From an uncultured bacterium (GTDB lineage: Bacteria > Armatimonadota > Zipacnadia > Zipacnadales > Zipacnadaceae): a DNA stretch of 19,919 bases. Of this stretch, positions 16,001-19,919 are shown piece after piece (the first letter of the stretch is position 1; each line of letters starts with the position of its first letter). The notes beneath the pieces were generated by a model. The model was given only the letters and a program-made list of their open reading frames with translations. It did not search any database and had not been told where the DNA came from. Location of the stretch: the NCBI GenBank assembly GCA_937928475.1, contig CALFVE010000257.1:1-19919 (forward strand), in the 5' to 3' direction. The translations under genes were made by a program, and so were the position numbers.

Positions 16001-16779
16001 CAGTCGCGGTAGGCTTGCCAGAAGGTGTCAAGGAAATGGGGGTCCTGGCCCAGCCAGCCTTTGCGCTGCACGAAGTAGAGAAACATCAGACGGCTGAGGA
16101 ACTGTAGGGCGTAGTCATGGGCCCATTCGGCGTCACCGGTCTGGGCCTGGAGATCGGCGCACAGACCTCTGAACTCCGCCTTGTAGTGATCGAAGAACTC
16201 TTTGGTGACTTTTTCGACGTCGAAGGCTTCGTCGTGGGCGCGCTGAAGATCGGGAGGCGCCACGCCCCAGAGTCCGGTAGCGGGGACCTGGTCGGTAGCG
16301 ATGAGGGTCAGGCGTTCGGAGGCGGTGCGGAGGCGTTCCTCGGGTCCGACGGTAATGCGGCGGTAGAGTCGGCGGCGCTTTCCCTCCGTGTCTTTGTCAT
16401 CCCACTTGACATTGACGAAGTGCCAGCGGCTCTGGTCGCGATTGGAGAAGACGAAGAGGGCGTAGGGGTGGCCGCGAAGCAGTCGAGAGACGACGGTGCG
16501 CTCAGGCGTTAAACGGAGGTGGTCGCTGGCGAGGCGACAATAAATGATCTGAAAGCCGGGGCCGCCGCTGTTCGGGTCGCGGGCGGCCTCCGCGAAGAGG
16601 ATGGGGTCCTCGGCTAGCGGCTGTCGCTGGGCCTCTGTCCACCCTCGCATCGGGAGGGTCCTCTGCACGCGGTCATAGCCGAGCTCAGACCAGAACAGTT
16701 CTTTCAGGGCGTCGGGGCTGCCGCTCCCGAGCCGCTCCAGCAGCTGCTGCACGCGCGCCTGGCGTTCAGATGGGGGCAT
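13015..16779 (-). CDS. Eco57I/type IIG-like adenine-specific DNA methyltransferase with target-recognition region
   Basis: This is a 1254-residue protein. SAM-binding motif I is DPACGSGSF at 455-463 and the catalytic motif is NPPY at 713-716, of the N6-adenine (gamma) class. A helical, Glu-rich segment (about 575-690) separates them. Residues 930-1180 look like a TaqI-type target-recognition region. Residues 60-160 contain FQIIYCRLASDHLRL and ALFVFSNRDQSRWHFVNV, a conserved N-terminal block of this methylase group; I see no PD-(D/E)xK signature, so it may be a structural or degenerate nuclease domain. The start is ATG 16779, with GGAGGT at 16786-16791. A 109-residue upstream extension in the same frame is rejected because it has no motif, is cysteine- and arginine-rich, and reads through spacer sequence. 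It is the first gene of the island and probably marks host DNA against the PLD-helicase. Confidence 0.9.
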   Translation of the reverse strand: MPPSERQARVQQLLERLGSGSPDALKELFWSELGYDRVQRTLPMRGWTEAQRQPLAEDPILFAEAARDPNSGGPGFQIIYCRLASDHLRLTPERTVVSRLLRGHPYALFVFSNRDQSRWHFVNVKWDDKDTEGKRRRLYRRITVGPEERLRTASERLTLIATDQVPATGLWGVAPPDLQRAHDEAFDVEKVTKEFFDHYKAEFRGLCADLQAQTGDAEWAHDYALQFLSRLMFLYFVQRKGWLGQDPHFLDTFWQAYRDCRQPRDSFVERWLQVMFFEAFNNRFHGGHKHFPEPIRDALARAPFLNGGLFKRNDLDIKHRFHISDDRFAAIKDFLDGYNFTIAEDSPLDQEVAVDPEMIGKVYESLVNAAEQEPREDRRGEAGIFYTPRTEIDLMCRLALVDNLANHLGPDRKDLLYELVFALEPAEKEAADARVADKGLWPEIEQHLRQITVVDPACGSGSFLVGMLSILNDLLERAERQRGAAVSSYERKKEIIARSLYGADVMPWACHVAELRLWLALIIDAEFTPAELHFRNEPLLPHFTFHIRGGDSLVEEVGGVNLAYLHTAGLSRSLRDRIREHRREKAKFYHNDEDCEYQTPEQAQQQELRLFRAILDEQDQRLQNQISDLRRKIHGPRATQIRLDGSKDEKPHQMELEAQEWQRQVEALTEERERVCAARQALRTAHDVPFVWNIAFVEIFEGDSQGFDIVIGNPPYVRQEKIADPRLSRERITPENKREYKGKLARAVYESFPDYFAYSHATGKAARKLQAKNDLYVYFYFRGLRLLNPQGSFCFITSNSWLDVGYGADLQEFLLRQSQVRLVIDNQAKRSFAEADVNTVIVLLAAPRQARDWGLDKTARFVMFTVPFEYLLPVERDGSGVAVVFEEIEAASGRKVTPEYRLNAVPQARLLEEGLEKDEEAEAPPPRRGKGRALLSTARYTGNKWGGKYLRAPDIYWTILEKAGDRLVRLGDIAEVRFGIKTGCNEFFYLPSKHFAIERDGDYYRLIPKHEGLPEGMAIEAEFLRPVIKTPRDYYSIRMRTSGVLIFWCKVPRNDLVGRAALQYVSWGESEGFHEVPSCSGRSPWYSLSGPEAPAMLWPSAFFERHIVYECPAGYVADKVFYTISGDLPEATKAYLNSSVTALLVEAEGYQLNHGGIFVTTEWLSGLPVFREGDADLVDAYRTVAARETLLCSDEVLRPDRVHLDREVLRLIGVDAADALAALHAAVVHYVERRIGKARRVTTRRGRLALQEEA

Positions 16780-16785
16780 GAGGGG

Positions 16786-16845
16786 ACCTCCGTGTTGAGG
16801 TCTGGGGCAGGAGGTACAGTCGCTTCCCCTGGACACCCGACTATA
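16786..16845 (-). promoter_or_regulatory. Ribosome binding site and weak candidate promoter of the defence island
   Basis: GGAGGT at 16786-16791 sits 6 nt before ATG 16779 and decides the methyltransferase start. On the minus strand TATAGT at 16845-16840 could be a -10 element with a leader of about 55 nt. No good -35 hexamer at the right distance was found, so the promoter is only a suggestion. Confidence 0.3.
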
Positions 16846-17040
16846 CAGCATATCTCGGCATGGCCTTCTCCGGAGGCGCAGGGAAGACCTCCTGAGAGGG
16901 AAGGAGTCGCTTCGGCAGACGAGAAGAGAGTACCAGCGCCGCAGGCCCCCGAAGGGACCTGCTTCAGAGTCGAAACAAGCGCTCTGGTTAATGGGCAGTT
17001 GACGGGCGGGAGGTGCCGTAAACCAGGGCCTTCGCCCGGG

Positions 17041-17046
17041 TATAAT
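17041..17046 (+). promoter_or_regulatory. TATAAT, candidate -10 element for the metallophosphoesterase gene
   Basis: A perfect TATAAT lies on the plus strand 395 bp before the TTG start at 17441. The hexamer 17 bp upstream (GTAAAC) is a poor -35, and a TTGACG occurs 36 bp upstream, too far away. If used, the transcript would have a leader of nearly 400 nt containing three hairpins. Confidence 0.25.
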
Positions 17047-17263
17047 GCAGGTCATGCATCTGTTCTTCGTTTGGCGGGCTTTACTCCGGATTCCGGCCGC
17101 GGACACCGGTTGGTGCTATCGTTGTGGCTTTCGTCTACTCCAGGCCTGCTCGCGGGAGAGGGCAGCGAGGGGTGGCCAGAACAGGGCTGGATGGGGTCCC
17201 GCCCGGCTTGGGGAGGGCATGCCGTGCGGCCACTCCGGGGGGACGGTGAGTTCTTCGCGTGGC

Positions 17264-17395
17264 GCAGGCTTCCAGCCTGCGTGTTCCGTTCGGGAGGCAA
17301 CCAGAGGGCAGGCAAGGATGCCTGCCCTACGCGAGGGGATGCGCCTCAGCCGGCCCCTCCGGGGAGGGCAGGCAGGGATGCCTGCCCTACGCGAG
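17264..17395. repeat. Cluster of REP-like hairpin repeats, two copies at 60-bp period
   Basis: Hairpin 1 is GCAGGCT-TCC-AGCCTGC at 17264-17280. Hairpin 2 is AGGGCAGGCA-AGGA-TGCCTGCCCT at 17305-17328 and hairpin 3 is the same with loop GGGA at 17365-17388. Hairpins 2 and 3 both continue with ACGCGAG, giving a 31-bp direct repeat that differs at one loop position and recurs exactly 60 bp later. This type of dispersed GC-rich palindrome is found in many Planctomycetes/Verrucomicrobia/Armatimonadota-like genomes and yields characteristic spurious short reading frames. Mobility or function is not known. Confidence 0.75.
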
Positions 17396-17425
17396 CAGGC
17401 GGGTTGCCTTCGGGTCAGGACCAAC

Positions 17426-17440
17426 AGGAGGCGTAACGCC
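17426..17440 (+). promoter_or_regulatory. Shine-Dalgarno AGGAGG overlapping a short inverted repeat
   Basis: AGGAGG (17426-17431) lies 9 nt before the TTG start at 17441. Its last two bases are part of GGCGT-A-ACGCC (17430-17440), a 5-bp inverted repeat that fills the spacer and could partly mask the site. The one-base loop makes a stable hairpin doubtful, so this mainly supports the chosen start. Confidence 0.5.
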
Positions 17441-18625
17441 TTGGGTAAAGCACGGCTTGTCCTGGGGGCCCTGGTGGCCCTGCTCCTGGCGGCGGCGATC
17501 GCCGGGGCAGCACCGCCCCCACCACCCCTATTCTATGCGGTCATTTCCGATACTCAGAAGGGCGACAACGACCCCTTCGACGACTTCCGCTGGGCCGTGG
17601 GGCAGGTCAATAGACTGCGGCCGCAGTTCGTGCTTTTTCCTGGGGACCTGACGGATAGCGGCAGCATCAATCAGTACGAGCACTGGTCGGCGGTGAGCAA
17701 GGACCTACAGGTCCCGCTGTTCGCCTGTCCCGGGAATCACGAGGGCGGGGGGTGTACACCGGCGGAGTTCCGCAGGCGCTTTCGGGAGTACACGGGGCTG
17801 CCTTGCTACTACGGGCGGTCCCTGGGGGGCTGGCACCTGTTCGCGCTGGACGGGGTGCACTTCACGGACGGGCAGGTAGCGCACGAGGGGGCGCTCGACC
17901 CTGAGCAACTCACCTGGCTGCGGCAGGAGCTAGCGCGGCTGCCGGCGGACAAGCCGATCCTCGTGATGTGCCACTTCCCGCTGCTGCCTGAGTGGAAAGC
18001 CCTGGAGAACGGCGCGGAGTTGCTCGCCTGCTTCGAGGACAGGTACCTCGCGTATACGGTGACGGGGCACTGGCATAGGAATGCATACGCGGTAGATGCG
18101 CGCGGTCGGCTGCACTTGGCAACCGGGTCGCTGTCGTTTGCGCTGGACGCAAACGGCATAGGCTACCGGCTGGTGAGCACGATAGGATATGATCTGTATA
18201 CGGCTTGGGTGCGGAGGGACACGGCCGAACCGCTGCGGCGAGAAGCGGAAGTGCGAGGGCCGGGGACATTGACCAGGTCGTGGAGGGCAAGGCTCCGGCA
18301 GAAGGGGGCTTCGCCGCCAGGGCGGGCGGTGCGCGTAGAATATTCTGGAGGGCCGCTGCGGGTGAGTCTGGCTCGGCCGGGCGGGAGGCTCTGGGTTCGC
18401 ATCCTTCCCCTGGCGCGAGAGCGGTCGGTGGCGCTGGTGCCACTGCGCGAGAAGTGGTCGGCGCTGATCGCGGGGCAAGGCGAATTGCAGGTGGAGGTCA
18501 CGCCGCTCGGAAAGACTTCTCTGGAACGGGTCATTCTGGAGAGCACGGGCCTGTCCTGGCAGCATTTCCGGTTGCCGGGCGAAGAGGCCCGCCCGTCCCG
18601 GCGCCGTCAGTCGGGTCCCTTGTGA
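17441..18625 (+). CDS. Exported calcineurin-like metallophosphoesterase
   Basis: This is a 394-residue protein beginning at TTG 17441: GKARLVLGALVALLLAAAIAGA is a signal peptide with a basic n-region, so the enzyme is exported or membrane-attached. Metal-binding motifs of the calcineurin-like fold follow: D37-x-Q39 (ISDTQKG), GDLTD at 68-72, GNHE at 98-101, then MCHFPLL and GHWHRN. The first motif has Gln where many family members have His, as in a recognised sub-branch. Residues about 260-394 are a beta-rich extra domain of unknown role. The substrate could be a phosphomonoester, phosphodiester or nucleotide. An in-frame extension to 17045 is rejected since it reads through hairpin repeats and has no ribosome binding site. 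The next gene is 89 bp downstream on the same strand. Confidence 0.87.
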   Translation: MGKARLVLGALVALLLAAAIAGAAPPPPPLFYAVISDTQKGDNDPFDDFRWAVGQVNRLRPQFVLFPGDLTDSGSINQYEHWSAVSKDLQVPLFACPGNHEGGGCTPAEFRRRFREYTGLPCYYGRSLGGWHLFALDGVHFTDGQVAHEGALDPEQLTWLRQELARLPADKPILVMCHFPLLPEWKALENGAELLACFEDRYLAYTVTGHWHRNAYAVDARGRLHLATGSLSFALDANGIGYRLVSTIGYDLYTAWVRRDTAEPLRREAEVRGPGTLTRSWRARLRQKGASPPGRAVRVEYSGGPLRVSLARPGGRLWVRILPLARERSVALVPLREKWSALIAGQGELQVEVTPLGKTSLERVILESTGLSWQHFRLPGEEARPSRRRQSGPL

Positions 18626-18714
18626 GCCTTGCGTCCCAACCAGGCGGTTGTCGGCGGGTGGAGACCTGCTGTCCGTTGCCAGCCCCACGGTTATTCTTCT
18701 AGGAGCAACCGGCT

Positions 18715-19919
18715 ATGCCCACCCTGGAAAACCCCCAAGTGCGTCTCATTCTCGACGACGGCGGGAATCTGGTTTCGCTCCGCAACCAAGTCACCGGTTG
18801 CGAGTACGTGAGCCGGCCCGGTTTGGATTTCTGGCAGCTCATCTATCCCCACGAGGATGATCCGGAGACGCCGGTGCGGGCGTCCGAGCAGCGTGAGGCG
18901 GAGATAACCGGGACCGGGCACAGTCTCACTGTTCGCTACCCCTATCTGACCGACTTCCAGGGTCGGCGGTTGGAGGCGGCCTTCGTTTACCGAGTGACGC
19001 TGGACGGAGACACCCTAACCTGGGTGGCCGAGATCGAGAACCGGGGGGCGCCCCGGATCAGCGAACTTTGGTTTCCGATGCTCGGCGGCCTGGGGAGTCT
19101 GGGCGAGGACCCGGAGGCTTGTTTCCTGCTCTACCCGGAGTCGGCCGGGCGGCGGATCATGAACCCCCTCAGAAACCTCGCAGACCGGGAAGCCCAGCCG
19201 GTGCGGGGAGTGCGGTTCAATTTTCTGCGGGACTTCTATCCGGGGCGAGCCTCGATGCAGTGGATGGGTTTGTACGGCGAGCGCGGGAGCCTGTACGTGG
19301 GCTCGCACGACAAGAGCCTGCAGACGACGGCCACCAATGCGGTGCTGAACATCGGAGCCAGGCCGGAGGAAGATTCTCTGTCGCTGGGCTTCATCAAGTA
19401 TCCCTATGTGAGCGCGGGGCAGACCTGGGAGAGCGAACCGTTCGTGGTGGCCGTGCACAGCGGCCGCTGGTGGGAGGACGCTCGGCGCTATCGGGCGTTC
19501 GCCGATACTTACCAAGACCACAACCGGAGCAAGCCGGCGTGGGTACTAGACATGCCGGCGATGCAGGATGTCGTGATGATGCACCAGCACGGGCGGGTGA
19601 AGTTTCGCTACGACCAGATCGGGGAGATTGCGGCCGCGGCCAAGACGGGGGATATTGACGTAATCAAACTGACCGGCTGGTCGCACGGCGGGCACGACAA
19701 CATGTATCCCGACTTCTTGCCCAGCGAGCGGCTGGGCGGGGAAGAGCGCCTGGTCGCTAACTTCCGCCGGGTGCAGGCCGAAGGCTACCGGGTGGTGCTG
19801 TACTTTCACTTCGTTCAGATGTCGCCGAATTCCGGGTTCTATCGGCAGCATGGGGAATTCTGCGCGATCAAGGGGCCGTACGGGAACCCCTTCATTGACA
19901 TTTTCACGTGGCCCAGCCA
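18715..19919 (+). CDS. DUF6259-type glycoside-hydrolase-like protein, partial at 3' end
   Basis: ATG 18715 has AGGAG (18701-18705) 9 nt upstream. From there 401 codons run without a stop to the right edge. Residues 1-250 are a beta-sandwich (DDGGNLVSLRNQVTGCEYV, then ELWFPMLGG), and from about 275 the sequence changes to an alpha/beta pattern that fits the start of a TIM barrel (PAWVLDMPAMQ; DIDVIKLTGWSHGGHDNMYPDF; GYRVVLYFHF). This layout matches DUF6259, a family related to glycoside hydrolases. Catalytic acids cannot be named from the part seen. There is no signal peptide, so it is probably cytoplasmic. It may form an operon with the metallophosphoesterase. Family assignment is likely; substrate is unknown. 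Confidence 0.78.
   Translation, partial: MPTLENPQVRLILDDGGNLVSLRNQVTGCEYVSRPGLDFWQLIYPHEDDPETPVRASEQREAEITGTGHSLTVRYPYLTDFQGRRLEAAFVYRVTLDGDTLTWVAEIENRGAPRISELWFPMLGGLGSLGEDPEACFLLYPESAGRRIMNPLRNLADREAQPVRGVRFNFLRDFYPGRASMQWMGLYGERGSLYVGSHDKSLQTTATNAVLNIGARPEEDSLSLGFIKYPYVSAGQTWESEPFVVAVHSGRWWEDARRYRAFADTYQDHNRSKPAWVLDMPAMQDVVMMHQHGRVKFRYDQIGEIAAAAKTGDIDVIKLTGWSHGGHDNMYPDFLPSERLGGEERLVANFRRVQAEGYRVVLYFHFVQMSPNSGFYRQHGEFCAIKGPYGNPFIDIFTWPS

Larger units (their letters stand above)
16780..17440. other. Divergent intergenic region with hairpin repeats
   Basis: About 660 bp separate the divergent methyltransferase and metallophosphoesterase genes. Both strands have open frames through it, but none has motifs or a start with a ribosome binding site. 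Its right part (about 17260-17440) is a run of strong inverted repeats that produce low-complexity translations. The left part has no recognised element apart from the methyltransferase ribosome binding site and a consensus TATAAT at 17041. Confidence 0.55.

Noticed and set aside
14500..16107. Long plus-strand open frame opposite the methyltransferase
   Set aside because: It is the antisense shadow of a GC-rich gene; no domain is visible and the minus-strand protein has clear catalytic motifs.
7661..16779. Complete DISARM or BREX system
   Set aside because: No DUF1998 helicase (DrmA), no DrmB, no BrxC/PglY-type ATPase, no PglZ phosphatase and no Lon-like protease are present in the window.
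16780..17106. 109-residue N-terminal extension of the methyltransferase frame
   Set aside because: It has no recognisable domain, is rich in Cys and Arg, and lies in the spacer; ATG 16779 has a well-placed GGAGGT and begins the conserved part.
17045..17440. 132-residue N-terminal extension of the metallophosphoesterase frame
   Set aside because: It translates the hairpin repeats into low-complexity sequence (GQAGMPALRE and similar) and would bury the signal peptide in the middle of the protein.

Overview
The window looks like GC-rich bacterial chromosome. The best guess is an Armatimonadota-type genome or a relative in the Planctomycetes/Verrucomicrobia/Lentisphaerae range. This is an inference from the type IV pseudopilins with the FTLIELLVVIAIIAILAAIL N-terminus followed by FPVFARA and CL(S/N)N(V/I)KQ, the H-x9-DG motif, LacI/DUF4380/heparinase/DUF6259 glycan genes, and dispersed hairpin repeats. 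No rRNA, tRNA, CRISPR array or insertion sequence was seen.

Left part (1-7349, all minus strand): a glycan-related region. A LacI-family regulator is followed, with an ATGA stop/start overlap, by a pseudopilin (783-1544) and then a second pseudopilin that runs off the left edge (1-719). Upstream lie a secreted DUF4380-like beta-sandwich protein (2922-3893) and a very long (1109 aa) heparinase II/III-type polysaccharide lyase without a signal peptide (4020-7349). Two palindromes, one of them CG-centred like LacI-family operators, sit just upstream of the lyase gene.

Middle part (7661-16779, all minus strand): a compact defence island read in the order methyltransferase, DUF3800, frameshifted winged-helix gene, AbrB, PIN, helicase. 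The 1254 aa Eco57I/type IIG-like adenine methyltransferase carries its own target-recognition region. The 1117 aa protein joins a single-HKD phospholipase-D-type nuclease domain to a RapA/SNF2-type helicase. I infer that these two form a two-protein restriction-modification-like system: the methyltransferase supplies modification and specificity, and the PLD-helicase supplies translocation and cleavage. Between them are a DUF3800 RNase H-fold protein with an intact acidic quartet, a broken Mrr_N-like winged-helix gene, and a complete VapBC-type AbrB/PIN pair that overlaps by 8 bp. The pair could be an addiction or guard module. DISARM core genes drmA and drmB are absent from the window.

Right part (16780-19919): a 660-bp spacer with two large hairpins at an exact 60-bp period plus a third smaller hairpin, then two plus-strand genes. 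These are an exported calcineurin-like metallophosphoesterase that starts at TTG, and a DUF6259-type glycoside-hydrolase-like protein that runs off the right edge. The defence genes therefore sit inside an otherwise carbohydrate-related neighbourhood.
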